Below, piece by piece: positions 51,893 through 60,912 of a stretch of 64,000 bases of DNA. The notes beneath the pieces were generated by a model, which saw only the letters and a program-made list of their open reading frames with translations, was not told the DNA's origin and ran no database searches. The position numbers were made by a program, and so were the translations under genes. Origin of the DNA: Roseibium marinum (lineage in GTDB: Bacteria > Pseudomonadota > Alphaproteobacteria > Rhizobiales > Stappiaceae); NCBI RefSeq assembly GCF_002906165.1, contig NZ_PPCN01000001.1:868001-932000 (forward strand), read 5' to 3'. Numbering within the stretch: the stretch's first letter is position 1; the number at the start of each line of letters is the position of its first letter.

Positions 51893-51944
51893 GGTTTCAC
51901 GGGTCGGTTTCATGGGCCGGTTTCAGGGGCCAATTTCAAGGGAA
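51893..51944 (+). repeat. Four tandem 13-base units upstream of the regulator gene
   Basis: GGTTTCACGGGTC, GGTTTCATGGGCC, GGTTTCAGGGGCC and AATTTCAAGGGAA follow each other directly, ending 14 bases before the regulator start codon. The conserved heptad is GGTTTCA. They may be direct-repeat binding sites or simply a slippage product. Confidence 0.6.
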
Positions 51945-51958
51945 GGTGTCGAGGCGGA

Positions 51959-52942
51959 ATGCAGGTTCGCGACGACGACTGGACAACTCATATGGCTATC
52001 CGGGCGGCCTGGCTTTCCTTTGTGGGCGGCCGGACGCAGGGAGAGATCGCCTCTCAGCTCGGGGTGTCGCCGGCAAAGGTTCACCGCCTGATCGCCCATG
52101 CCCAGAAGGCCGGATATGTGAAATTCCAGGTCGATGGCCGGCCGATGGAATGCCTGAAGCTGGAAAATGAACTCACCGATCGGTTTCATCTGACGAATTG
52201 CATCATCGCGCCGGATCTCGGCGGCGGCGACGATGACAGCGCCGTGCGGGCGGTTGCCGCCTCCGGGGCGCAGTTCCTGGCGGCTCTCCTGAGCGGATCG
52301 AACCTCACCCGTCTTGGCGTCGGCATGGGGCGTACGCTCACGGCCACGGTCGAGGCGCTGCCCAAGATTACCCGCCCGGATCTGGAAATCATGTCGATCT
52401 GCGGTTCTCTGACCCGCACGCTTGCCGCCAACCCCTACGATATCATTCAGAAGATGCAGGAACGCACCGGCGGGGTCGGTTATTATCTGCCCGTGCCCTA
52501 TTTCGCCGAAAACCGGGACGAGAAGGCGATGTTCCTGACCCAGCGCAGCGTGCAGGACCTCATGGCGCGCGCCGGCGGATCCGACGCCTTTCTGGTCGGT
52601 ATCGGTTCGGTGGAAAATGAAGGCCACCTCGTGCGGCGTGGCATGATTTCGAAACAGGAACAGGAAGAATTGCTGTCAGTCGGCGCTGTCTGTGATTTGA
52701 TGGGCCGGTTCTTGACGCTTGACGGAAAACTGGCGCCCGATACGCTCGGCGATTGTGCCGTCGGGCTGCACTTCGATGAAGTGCGCGGCAGCCGCGTGAT
52801 TGCGCTGGTGGGCGGGGAAAGCAAGGTGGACGCCACGCTTGCAGCCCTGCGCACCGGTGTCATTACCGACCTCGTGACCGACGAGACCCTTGCGAGGGCT
52901 CTGAGCACACGGGCCGGATTGCAACTGGCACAGTCCGCATGA
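51959..52942 (+). CDS. SorC/DeoR-type sugar-binding transcriptional regulator
   Basis: A 327-residue regulator of the SorC family. The N-terminal HTH is at about 22-50 (GRTQGEIASQLGVSPAKVHRLIA). The sugar-binding domain follows (about 60-320), with RLGVGMGRTLTATVEAL, MSICGSLTRTLAANPYDI and FLVGIGSVENEGHL, typical of phosphosugar-binding effector domains. As it opens a nucleoside uptake and deoxyribose catabolism locus, it probably senses deoxyribose-5-phosphate or a nucleoside-derived sugar phosphate. The ATG at 51959 has GAGGCGG upstream. It is 67 bases ahead of the first binding-protein gene. Confidence 0.9.
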   Translation: MQVRDDDWTTHMAIRAAWLSFVGGRTQGEIASQLGVSPAKVHRLIAHAQKAGYVKFQVDGRPMECLKLENELTDRFHLTNCIIAPDLGGGDDDSAVRAVAASGAQFLAALLSGSNLTRLGVGMGRTLTATVEALPKITRPDLEIMSICGSLTRTLAANPYDIIQKMQERTGGVGYYLPVPYFAENRDEKAMFLTQRSVQDLMARAGGSDAFLVGIGSVENEGHLVRRGMISKQEQEELLSVGAVCDLMGRFLTLDGKLAPDTLGDCAVGLHFDEVRGSRVIALVGGESKVDATLAALRTGVITDLVTDETLARALSTRAGLQLAQSA

Positions 52943-53009
52943 CGCGGCTGGGCCACGAGGGGAAACGGGCCGGCCAAAGGCGGGCCCCCGCATGTCGGAG
53001 GACATACAC

Positions 53010-54011
53010 GTGAAAAAGTTTCTAACCATCGGCACGGCGCTTGCCGGACTGGCTTTGTCAGCCTTGAGCGCGGCAGCGGCGGATATCCAGCCGGCCGTTC
53101 TCTACGATCTGGGCGGCCGTTTCGACAAGTCCTTCAACGAGGGCGCGTATAACGGCGCTGAAAAGTTCAAGGAAGACACCGGTATCGAATTCCGCGATTT
53201 CGAAATTCAGAACGACAGCCAGCGTGAGCAGGCGCTGCGTAACTTCGCCAAACGCGGCATGAACCCGATCGTCGCCATCGGCTTCTCTCAGGCCAATGCC
53301 GTGGAAAAGGTCGCCAAGGAATTTCCGGACACCCAGTTCGCCATCGTCGACATGGTCGTGGATCTGCCGAACGTGCGCTCCATCCTCTTCAAGGAGCAGG
53401 AAGGCTCCTACATTGTCGGCATGATGGCGGCGATGGCCTCTGAAACCGGCAAGGTCGGTTTTATCGGCGGCATGGACATTCCGCTGATCAGCAAGTTCTC
53501 CTGCGGCTACAAGCAGGGCGTCCTGTCCGTGAATTCCGACGCGGAAATCTTCGAGAACATGACCGGTACGACGGGCGCGGCCTGGAACGATCCGGTCAAG
53601 GGCGGTGAACTGGCCAAGTCGCAGTTCGACCGCGGTGCGGACGTCGTCTATCACGCGGCGGGCGGCACCGGCATCGGCGTGCTGCAGGCAGCGGCCGACA
53701 GCGGCAAGCTCGGCATCGGCGTCGACAGCAACCAGAACGGTCTGCATCCCGGTTCCGTCCTGACCTCCATGCTGAAACGCGTCGATATCGCCGTCTATCA
53801 GGCATTTGAAGATGCCAAGAATGACGCATGGACGTCCGGTTTCGAAGTTCTCGGACTGAAAGAGGGCGGTGTCGACTGGGCGCTGGACGACAACAATGCC
53901 GCGCTCGTTTCCGACGAGATGAAGGCGGCGGTCGAAGAAGCCACCCAGAAGATCATCTCCGGCGAAATCGCCGTTCATGATTACATGGCCGATCAGTCCT
54001 GCCCGGACTGA
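53010..54011 (+). CDS. BMP-family nucleoside-binding protein, copy 1
   Basis: A 333-residue periplasmic binding protein of the BMP/PnrA (basic membrane protein) family, members of which bind nucleosides. A GTG start at 53010 is chosen: CGGAGGA lies 7 bases upstream and the product begins with a clean signal peptide (KKFLTIGTALAGLALSALSA, then cleavage near AAAADIQ). Ligand-pocket segments include GGRFDKSFNEGAYNGAEKF, IVDMVVDLPN and GGTGIGVLQAAADSGKLGIGVDSNQN. It is closely similar in length and motif order to the next gene. Confidence 0.93.
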   Translation: MKKFLTIGTALAGLALSALSAAAADIQPAVLYDLGGRFDKSFNEGAYNGAEKFKEDTGIEFRDFEIQNDSQREQALRNFAKRGMNPIVAIGFSQANAVEKVAKEFPDTQFAIVDMVVDLPNVRSILFKEQEGSYIVGMMAAMASETGKVGFIGGMDIPLISKFSCGYKQGVLSVNSDAEIFENMTGTTGAAWNDPVKGGELAKSQFDRGADVVYHAAGGTGIGVLQAAADSGKLGIGVDSNQNGLHPGSVLTSMLKRVDIAVYQAFEDAKNDAWTSGFEVLGLKEGGVDWALDDNNAALVSDEMKAAVEEATQKIISGEIAVHDYMADQSCPD

Positions 54012-54039
54012 GGCAGGTAACAGCCTCGCACAGGAGTTC

Positions 54040-54075
54040 GGCCTGCTTTCATGGGGAAACGTATGAAAGCGGGCC
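54040..54075 (+). other. Intercistronic hairpin between the two binding-protein genes
   Basis: GGCCTGCTTTCAT (54040-54052) pairs with ATGAAAGCGGGCC (54063-54075): 13 pairs with one G:T and a 10-base loop. It lies 28 bases past the stop of copy 1. In ABC operons such hairpins often protect the upstream binding-protein message so that it accumulates more than the downstream genes; that role is inferred here. Confidence 0.6.
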
Positions 54076-54171
54076 GATCGATCTCAAGATGCCGGAGCGT
54101 CCTGTCCGTATTTTTTTAAACGCGGGATGCTCCGGGAATGTCTGCCGCCCGGGCAGGTTGAGGGAGACCGT

Positions 54172-55167
54172 ATGATCCGTTTCACATCAGTCGTCTTCAG
54201 CGCGGTGATCGCTGCCGCGTTCACCGCGGCCGCGGCCTTCGCCGAACCGGCGATAGTCTATTCCGTCGGCGGCAAGTTCGACGGGTCCTTCAACGAAAGC
54301 GCCTATTCCGGCGTGAAGCGGTTCCAGGATGAAACCGGCAGCCCGGTCCGCGAGTTCGAGCTGGAAAGGGATGCGCAGAGCCTGCAGGCGCTGCGCAATT
54401 TCGCGAGCCGCGGTTATGAGCCGGTGGTCGTCATCGGCTTCAATCAGGCCAACGCGCTCGCTCAGTTGGCCCCGGATTTCCCGGAAATGGATTTTGCCAT
54501 TGTCGACATGGTCGTCGACCGGCCCAATGTCCGTTCTTACGTGTTCAAGGAACAGGAAGGCGCCTATCTCGCCGGCCTGCTGGCGGCGATGGCCTCCAAA
54601 AGCGGCACCATCGGATTCGTCGGTGGCATGGATATCCCGATCATCCGGCGCTTCCTGTGCGGCTACAAGCAGGGCGCGCTGGCCGTCAATCCGGATATCA
54701 GGGTACTCTTCAACATGACCGGCGACACACCGGCCGCCTTCGCCGATCCGGTGCGCGGCGGCGAACTGGCAACGGTTCAGATCCGGCAGGGCGCCGACGT
54801 GATCATCCAGGCGGCGGGCGGCACCGGCATCGGTGTGTTGCAAAAGGCGGCCGACGCCGGAATTCTCGGCATCGGTACCGACAGCAACCAGAACGGCCTG
54901 CATCCGGGCAAGGTGCTGACTTCCATTCGCAAGCGTGTCGACAATGCGGTCTATGACAGTTTCCTCGCGGCCCGGGACGGAAGCTTCACGCCGGGCATCC
55001 GGGTGCTGGGCGTGGCGGATGGCGGTATGGACTGGGTGCTGGACGGCAATAACAGGGATCTCATCACGCAGGACATGAAGGCGGCGGCGGACGCGGCGGT
55101 CGCGGGTATTTCCGACGGCTCCGTCAAGGTGCACGATGTCGTCACCGAGGGGGCGTGTCCTTTTTAG
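54172..55167 (+). CDS. BMP-family nucleoside-binding protein, copy 2
   Basis: A 331-residue paralogue of copy 1. It has a signal peptide (FTSVVFSAVIAAAFTAAAAFA), then EPAIVYSVGGKFDGSFNESAY, IVDMVVDRPN and GGTGIGVLQKAADAGILGIGTDSNQN. Aligned against copy 1 it keeps the ligand-pocket motifs but varies in between, so the two probably bind different nucleosides for one transporter. GAGGGAGA precedes ATG 54172. The 160-base gap with a hairpin separates the two genes. Confidence 0.93.
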   Translation: MIRFTSVVFSAVIAAAFTAAAAFAEPAIVYSVGGKFDGSFNESAYSGVKRFQDETGSPVREFELERDAQSLQALRNFASRGYEPVVVIGFNQANALAQLAPDFPEMDFAIVDMVVDRPNVRSYVFKEQEGAYLAGLLAAMASKSGTIGFVGGMDIPIIRRFLCGYKQGALAVNPDIRVLFNMTGDTPAAFADPVRGGELATVQIRQGADVIIQAAGGTGIGVLQKAADAGILGIGTDSNQNGLHPGKVLTSIRKRVDNAVYDSFLAARDGSFTPGIRVLGVADGGMDWVLDGNNRDLITQDMKAAADAAVAGISDGSVKVHDVVTEGACPF

Positions 55168-55240
55168 AAAAACTGCGGACCGGTGAGATCCGAAGGGGCG
55201 AAACGATGACAAGGAAAATCCGTCAGGCCTGGGGGAAGGC

Positions 55241-56797
55241 ATGAGCGAAACGCCGGCAATTGAACTGCGCGGGATCAACAAGAGCTTTGGTCCGGTCCAC
55301 GCCAACAAGAACATCGACCTCGTGGTGAAGAAAGGCTCCATTCACGGGATCGTCGGAGAGAACGGCGCGGGCAAGTCCACGCTCATGTCGATCCTCTATG
55401 GATTTTACCACGCCGACGACGGCGACATTCTCGTCAACGGCAAGAAGGTCACGATTGCCGATTCCAAGGCGGCCATCGGCATGGGGATCGGAATGGTGCA
55501 TCAGCATTTCATGCTGGTCGATAATTTCACCGTTCTTGAAAATGTCGTTCTGGGCGCGGAAGACAGCGCCATGCTGGCAGGCGGTCTGGACCGGGCACGC
55601 ATCGAGCTGAAGCGTCTGGAAGAGGAATATGAACTGCGCGTCGATCCGGATGCGCTCATCCAGGACTTGCCGGTCGGCCTGCAGCAGCGGGTGGAAATCC
55701 TGAAAGCGCTTTACCGCAGCGCCGAAGTCCTGATCCTCGACGAACCGACCGGTGTTCTGACCCCGCCGGAAGCCGATCACCTGTTCAAGATCCTCGAAGT
55801 CCTCAAGAAAGAAGGCAAGACCATCTTGCTGATCACGCACAAGCTGCGCGAAATCATGGCCGCCACGGACAGCGTCTCCGTCATGCGCCGCGGCGAGATG
55901 GTGGCGACCCGCGAAACGCAAAACACCTCCATGGAAGAACTGGCCGAGCTGATGGTCGGCCGCAGCGTACTCCTGCGGGTCGACAAGAAACCCGCGGTCC
56001 CCGCGGAGCCGGTCATGGAGGTGGAGAACCTGTGCGTGACCGACCAACGCGGTGTCCAGGTGGTCAAGGATGTGAGTTTTTCCGTCCGCGCCGGCGAGAT
56101 CGTCGGCATAGCAGGGGTCTCGGGCAACGGCCAGTCGGAGCTGCTGGAGACCCTTTCCGGCATTCGCCGCGCCACACAAGGCAGGCTCAAGATCAACGGC
56201 GAGACCATTGATCTTGGAACCAGCACTCTGGACGCGGCGGACATGCGCGCCAGGAGCATGGGCCACGTTCCCGAAGACCGTCACCGCATGGGCCTGATCA
56301 ACAGTTTCTCCGAATACGAGAATTCCATTCTCGGCTATCACCGCGATCCGGCCTATTCGAGCGGTCTTTTGATGAATATCGCCGCCATCAAGGAAAACGC
56401 GGTCGCCGAGATCGGGAAATACGACATCCGGCCGCCCAACCCGATGCTCAAGACCGCCAGTTTTTCCGGCGGCAATCAGCAGAAGATCGTTCTGGCGCGG
56501 GAAATCGAACGGGATCCGGAGGTGCTGCTGGTCGGCCAGCCGACGCGTGGCGTCGATATCGGTGCGATCGAGTTCATTCACAGCCGTCTGGTGGAACTGC
56601 GCGATGCCGGCAAGGGTATCCTGCTGGTCTCGGTGGAACTCGATGAAATCCGGGCTCTTGCGGACAGGATCCTGGTGATGTTCGACGGCAGGATCGTCGG
56701 CGAGCGCGGCGCCAATGCGGACGAAGGCGAACTCGGCCTGCTCATGGCGGGTGTGGAGGACAATGCGAAAATGTCTGTAGAAGGAGACGTCCGATGA
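55241..56797 (+). CDS. Nucleoside ABC transporter ATP-binding protein (two domains)
   Basis: A 518-residue double ABC ATPase of the nucleoside/sugar type. The first domain has Walker A GENGAGKST and signature-like LPVGLQQRVEILKAL, with Walker B VLILDEP; the second has a degenerate Walker A GVSGNGQSELLETL and the signature FSGGNQQKIVLAREI. A degenerate second site is usual in this family. It energises the two permeases that follow. Its stop overlaps the next gene by four bases (56794-56797). Confidence 0.95.
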   Translation: MSETPAIELRGINKSFGPVHANKNIDLVVKKGSIHGIVGENGAGKSTLMSILYGFYHADDGDILVNGKKVTIADSKAAIGMGIGMVHQHFMLVDNFTVLENVVLGAEDSAMLAGGLDRARIELKRLEEEYELRVDPDALIQDLPVGLQQRVEILKALYRSAEVLILDEPTGVLTPPEADHLFKILEVLKKEGKTILLITHKLREIMAATDSVSVMRRGEMVATRETQNTSMEELAELMVGRSVLLRVDKKPAVPAEPVMEVENLCVTDQRGVQVVKDVSFSVRAGEIVGIAGVSGNGQSELLETLSGIRRATQGRLKINGETIDLGTSTLDAADMRARSMGHVPEDRHRMGLINSFSEYENSILGYHRDPAYSSGLLMNIAAIKENAVAEIGKYDIRPPNPMLKTASFSGGNQQKIVLAREIERDPEVLLVGQPTRGVDIGAIEFIHSRLVELRDAGKGILLVSVELDEIRALADRILVMFDGRIVGERGANADEGELGLLMAGVEDNAKMSVEGDVR

Positions 56798-57900
56798 GTG
56801 CCGGTCAGCTCCCGCGCTGGGTCGATTACGGCCTGATTCCCTTCGTGAACCTGGCCGCGGCCTTCCTGGTGTCCGGCCTTGTGGTCGTCCTGATCGGGGA
56901 AAACCCGCTGGAAGCGGTGCGGATCCTGCTCTGGGGTTCGCTTGGCTATGGCGAAGGCATCGGCTTCACGCTGTTTTACGCCACCAACTTCATCTTTACC
57001 GGTCTTGCCGTTGCCGTCGCCTTCCATGCCGGGCTGTTCAACATAGGCGGCGAGGGCCAGGCCTATGTCGGCGGGCTCGGCGTCACCTTCGCCTGTCTTG
57101 CCCTCGACCACATCGTGCCCTGGTACGTGACGCTGCCCTTCGCGATCGTCGGCTCGGCGCTGATGGGGGCAGCCTGGGCCTTCATCCCCGCCTGGCTGCA
57201 GGCGACACGCGGTAGCCACGTCGTCATCACGACCATCATGTTCAACTTCATCGCCTCTTCGCTGATGGTCTACCTGCTCAACAGCGCGCTGAAGAAACCG
57301 GGCTCCATGCAGCCGGAAACGCGAACCTTCGAGGCGGGTGGCCGCCTGCCGTTCCTGAACGACGTCTTTCCCTCCTTCGGCTTTGGCTATGCCCCGGTGA
57401 ACCTGTCCCTGTTCGTCGCGCTGGCCGCCTGCGTTCTGATCTGGCTGCTGATCTGGCGGACGAAACTCGGCTTTGAGATCCGCTCCTTCGGCGCCAACGC
57501 GACGGCCGCGGTCTATGCCGGCATTTCGCCCGTGCGCACCATCGTCATCACCATGCTGATTTCCGGCGGTCTGGCGGGCATGATGGCGATCAACGAGATC
57601 ATGGGGTCGCAGCACCGTCTCCTGATCGATTTCGTCTCCGGCTATGGCTTTGTCGGCATCGCGGTGGCCCTGATGGGACGCGCGCATCCGGTCGGCATCG
57701 TTCTGGCGGCGATTCTGTTCGGCATGCTCTACCAGGGAGGCGCCGAACTGTCCTTCGAAATGCCGAATATCACCCGCGACATGATCATCGTCATCCAGGG
57801 ACTGGTCATTCTGTTCGCCGGCGCGCTCGAACACATGTTCCGGCCGGCCATCACTAGATTGTTCACGCCTTCACGGGCCCTGGCGGCGGAGGAGGCGTAA
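56794..57900 (+). CDS. Nucleoside ABC transporter permease 1
   Basis: A 368-residue membrane protein with about 8-10 spans, of the BMP-transporter permease family (YufP/NupP-like). Segments such as FNIGGEGQAYVGGLG and GSHVVITTIMFNFIASSLMVYLLN are typical. It forms the membrane channel with the next permease. It overlaps the ATPase gene by four bases and ends two bases before permease 2. Confidence 0.94.
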   Translation: MSAGQLPRWVDYGLIPFVNLAAAFLVSGLVVVLIGENPLEAVRILLWGSLGYGEGIGFTLFYATNFIFTGLAVAVAFHAGLFNIGGEGQAYVGGLGVTFACLALDHIVPWYVTLPFAIVGSALMGAAWAFIPAWLQATRGSHVVITTIMFNFIASSLMVYLLNSALKKPGSMQPETRTFEAGGRLPFLNDVFPSFGFGYAPVNLSLFVALAACVLIWLLIWRTKLGFEIRSFGANATAAVYAGISPVRTIVITMLISGGLAGMMAINEIMGSQHRLLIDFVSGYGFVGIAVALMGRAHPVGIVLAAILFGMLYQGGAELSFEMPNITRDMIIVIQGLVILFAGALEHMFRPAITRLFTPSRALAAEEA

Positions 57901-57902
57901 TC

Positions 57903-58871
57903 ATGTTCGAGACCCTGATCCTCATCCTCGATTCCACCGTCCGCCTGTCGACGCCTTTGCTGCTGGCCTGTCTGGCCGGGCTTTATTCCGAACGCTCCGG
58001 CGTTGTCGATATCGGCCTGGAAGGCAAGATGCTCGGGGCCGCCTTCGGCGCGGGCGCCGTCGCCTATGTCACCGCAAACGCCTGGCTGGGGCTGCTTGCC
58101 GGCATTGGCGTCTCGGTAGCACTGGGGCTGCTGCATGGGTTCGCCTCGATCAGCAATCGCGGCAACCAGATCGTTTCCGGTGTGGCCATCAACTTCCTGG
58201 CTGCCGGCCTGACGGCACTGCTCGGCCAGACATGGTTCCGCCAGGGCGGCCGCACCCCGGCCCTGCCCGAGGGCGGCCGGTTCAGGGACATCGCCTGGCC
58301 CTATGCCGAGCAACTGCGCGAGATTCCCGTGATCGGGCCGCTCTACAGCGAGCTTCTGTCCGGTCACAATATTCTTGTTTATGCGGGCTTCCTTGCCGTC
58401 CCGCTGACATGGTGGGTGCTGTTCCGCACGCGCTTCGGCCTGCGGCTGCGCGCCGTCGGCGAAAATCCGGCCGCCGTGGACACGGCGGGGATCTCGGTTG
58501 CCTGGCTGCGTTACCGCGCGGTGATCGCCTGCGGCATCCTCTGCGGCTTCGCGGGTGCTTATCTGTCGATCGCGCAAGGGGCCGGTTTCGGCGTCAACAT
58601 GACGGCGGGCAAGGGCTTCATCGCACTGGCGGCGCTGATTTTCGCCAAGTGGCGGCCGGCCAACGCGATGTTCGCCTGCCTGCTCTTCGGCTTCCTCGAC
58701 GCGGTGTCCATCCGCATGCAGGGCCAGGAGGTCCCCGGCATCGGCGAGATCCCGGTTCAGTTCTTCCAGGCGCTGCCCTATATCCTGACGGTGATCCTGC
58801 TTGCCGGCTTCATCGGCAAGGCGGTGCCGCCGAAGGCGGCCGGTATCCCGTATCTGAAGGAACGGTCATGA
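57903..58871 (+). CDS. Nucleoside ABC transporter permease 2
   Basis: A 322-residue permease of the same family (YufQ/NupQ-like), with about 8-9 spans. VVDIGLEGKMLGAAFGAGA and ISNRGNQIVSGVAINFLAAGL are family-typical. It overlaps the cytidine deaminase gene by four bases (ATGA at 58868-58871), tying transport to salvage directly. Confidence 0.94.
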   Translation: MFETLILILDSTVRLSTPLLLACLAGLYSERSGVVDIGLEGKMLGAAFGAGAVAYVTANAWLGLLAGIGVSVALGLLHGFASISNRGNQIVSGVAINFLAAGLTALLGQTWFRQGGRTPALPEGGRFRDIAWPYAEQLREIPVIGPLYSELLSGHNILVYAGFLAVPLTWWVLFRTRFGLRLRAVGENPAAVDTAGISVAWLRYRAVIACGILCGFAGAYLSIAQGAGFGVNMTAGKGFIALAALIFAKWRPANAMFACLLFGFLDAVSIRMQGQEVPGIGEIPVQFFQALPYILTVILLAGFIGKAVPPKAAGIPYLKERS

Positions 58872-59278
58872 GCGATCTGGACAAGCTGTTCGAAGCGGCC
58901 CGGGCGGTGCGCGAAAAGGCCTATGCGCCTTATTCCAACTTCCTGGTCGGCGCGGCGCTGCGCACTCCGGACGGCAGCGTCTTCACCGGCTGCAATGTCG
59001 AGAACGCGTCTTATCCGGTCAGTGTCTGCGCCGAGGGCGGGGCGGTCGGCGCCATGGTCGCGGCCGGCTATCGCGACATCGCGGAAGCCGTGGTGATCGG
59101 CGACGCGGCCCTGTGCACGCCTTGCGGCATGTGCCGTCAGCGGCTGAAGGAATTCGGCACGGACGATCTGATCGTCCATGTCGCGGACTTGAACGGTATC
59201 CGCCGCAGCTTCACCATGGACGAGCTGCTGCCGGCGGCGTTCGAACTGGATTACAAGTCAAATAACAGGAAGGACTGA
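58868..59278 (+). CDS. cdd: Cytidine deaminase
   Basis: A 136-residue homotetramer-type cytidine deaminase. The zinc site is formed by C in VCAEGG and the CxxC in CTPCGMC, with catalytic Glu in C-A-E. The start is typical (APYSNFLVGAALRTPDGSVFTGCNVENASYP). The residues after C-A-E are G-G instead of the more common R-N, a mild variation. It turns (deoxy)cytidine into (deoxy)uridine, feeding DeoA. Confidence 0.95.
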   Translation: MSDLDKLFEAARAVREKAYAPYSNFLVGAALRTPDGSVFTGCNVENASYPVSVCAEGGAVGAMVAAGYRDIAEAVVIGDAALCTPCGMCRQRLKEFGTDDLIVHVADLNGIRRSFTMDELLPAAFELDYKSNNRKD

Positions 59279-59284
59279 CCCTCA

Positions 59285-60091
59285 ATGAGTGGTTATGGTC
59301 ATGAATGCGCGGATATCGTTCGCGCCGCCCGCAAAGGCTCCTACAAGATCGGCATGATACTCGGCTCCGGCCTTGGCGCACTGGCCGAGGAAGTCGAGGA
59401 TGCGGTACGCATTCCCTACACACATCTGACCGAATTCCCGGTCTCCACCGTGACTTCCCATTCCAGCGAACTGGTGGCCGGCACGCTGGCGGGGGTTCCC
59501 GTGGTGATCCTGTCCGGCCGCGCCCATTATTACGAGGCCGGCGACCCGTCCGTCATGCGCACGCCCGTCGAGACGCTGAAGGAACTCGGCTGCGAAATCC
59601 TTCTGGCGACCAATGCGGCGGGCTCCCTGCGGGAGGACGTGGCGCCGGGCTCGCCGATGCTGATCCGCGATCACATCAACTGGTCCGGCAAGAACCCCTT
59701 GATCGGCGAAGAGGACGAGAAACGCTTCCTGGACATGAGCGCGGCCTATGATCCCGAGTTGCTGGAAGCCATGAAGAAGGTCGCGGCGGAAACCGGCGAT
59801 CCGATTGCAGACGGCGTCTACATGTGGTTCTCGGGGCCGTCCTTCGAAACGCCGGCGGAAATTCGCATGGCGAGGCTGCTGGGTGCGGATGCGGTGGGCA
59901 TGTCCACCGTGCCGGAAGTCATCATGGCCCGGTTCATGGGTCTCAGGGTTGCGGCCATGTCGATCGTCACCAATTACGGGGCGGGCATGCAGACCCATGC
60001 GCTTTCCCACGACCAGACCAAATCGGTTGCCCTGCAGGGCATGGAACGCATGAAAGAGCTGGTGCGGGCATTTGTGAAGGAGGTCGGTTAA
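59285..60091 (+). CDS. punA: Purine nucleoside phosphorylase, PunA/XapA type
   Basis: A 268-residue trimeric-type purine nucleoside phosphorylase. Conserved motifs: ILGSGLGALAEEVE, ILSGRAHYYEAGD, TNAAGSLRED, GPSFETPAEIRMARLLGADAVGMSTVPE and TNYGAGMQ. It splits purine (deoxy)ribonucleosides with phosphate. The stop overlaps the start of deoC by one base (TAATG at 60089-60093). Confidence 0.94.
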   Translation: MSGYGHECADIVRAARKGSYKIGMILGSGLGALAEEVEDAVRIPYTHLTEFPVSTVTSHSSELVAGTLAGVPVVILSGRAHYYEAGDPSVMRTPVETLKELGCEILLATNAAGSLREDVAPGSPMLIRDHINWSGKNPLIGEEDEKRFLDMSAAYDPELLEAMKKVAAETGDPIADGVYMWFSGPSFETPAEIRMARLLGADAVGMSTVPEVIMARFMGLRVAAMSIVTNYGAGMQTHALSHDQTKSVALQGMERMKELVRAFVKEVG

Positions 60092-60867
60092 TGAGTGACA
60101 GGATCGAAAACGCAAAACGCGCCCTCGGGCTCATCGATCTGACCAATCTCAACGACGATTGCACCGCCGCCGATATCACCGGACTGAGCATCCGCACGGT
60201 GACGGATCATGGCTCGGTCGCCGCCGTCTGTGTCTGGCCGCGTTTCGTCGCGCAGGCAGCGCGGGAGCTGAAGGGAACCGGCGTCAAGGTCGCCACCGTC
60301 GTGAACTTTCCGGCGGGCGAAGACGACACCGGTACCGTGACCGCCCAGACGAAGCAGGCGCTGGCCGACGGCGCCGACGAGATCGACCTGGTGATGAATT
60401 ACAAGGCCTTCACGGCGGGCCGGAAGGGATATGCCGAAGAGCAGATTATCCGCGTCAAGGCGGCGATCCCGGAACCCGCGATCCTCAAGGTGATCCTGGA
60501 AACCGGAGAGATCGGCGATCCGCTGCTGATCCACGCCGCATCCAATGTGGCGATTTCCGCTGGAGCCGATTTCATCAAGACTTCCACAGGCAAGGTCGCC
60601 GTCAATGCGACGCTTGAGGCTGCCGAAATCATGCTGACCGCCATCGAGGAGGCGCGCCGCGACAACGGCGAGCGCGTTATAGGGTTCAAGCCCGCCGGCG
60701 GCATCAGGACGAGTGAGGATGCCGCCTCCTATCTGGCGCTCGCGGACCGGATCATGGGCCATAACTGGGCGTCGGCGTCCACCTTCCGTTTCGGCGCAAG
60801 CGGCCTTCTGGATGCGCTGATCGCAACGATCGAAGGCAAGGAACCAACGGTCGGCCAGAGCTATTGA
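60091..60867 (+). CDS. deoC: Deoxyribose-phosphate aldolase
   Basis: A 258-residue DERA of the class I aldolase family. The Schiff-base lysine is in FIKTSTGK, the second lysine in GFKPAGGIR, and the aspartate in EIDLVMN. It cleaves deoxyribose-5-phosphate into acetaldehyde and glyceraldehyde-3-phosphate. It overlaps punA by one base and is 45 bases ahead of deoA. Confidence 0.96.
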   Translation: MSDRIENAKRALGLIDLTNLNDDCTAADITGLSIRTVTDHGSVAAVCVWPRFVAQAARELKGTGVKVATVVNFPAGEDDTGTVTAQTKQALADGADEIDLVMNYKAFTAGRKGYAEEQIIRVKAAIPEPAILKVILETGEIGDPLLIHAASNVAISAGADFIKTSTGKVAVNATLEAAEIMLTAIEEARRDNGERVIGFKPAGGIRTSEDAASYLALADRIMGHNWASASTFRFGASGLLDALIATIEGKEPTVGQSY

Positions 60868-60912
60868 AGCTGAAACAGGCTCCTGAAAAATGTTGCCACA
60901 AGGATACCAAGC

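Larger units (their letters stand above)
51338..51958. other. Divergent promoter region of the DUF1194 and nucleoside-locus genes
   Basis: This 621-base region separates two divergent genes and is partly AT-rich (51400-51560). It holds three GGCA...TGCC palindromes (51584-51596, 51625-51637 and 51660-51674) and four tandem 13-base units at 51893-51944. An open frame runs in from 51578 into the regulator gene, but the added residues look non-coding and the 13-base repeat period is not a multiple of three. Confidence 0.55.

Noticed and set aside
51578..51958. N-terminal extension of the SorC-type regulator
   Set aside because: It covers three palindromes and a 13-base tandem repeat, looks non-coding, and the regulator has its HTH just after 51959.
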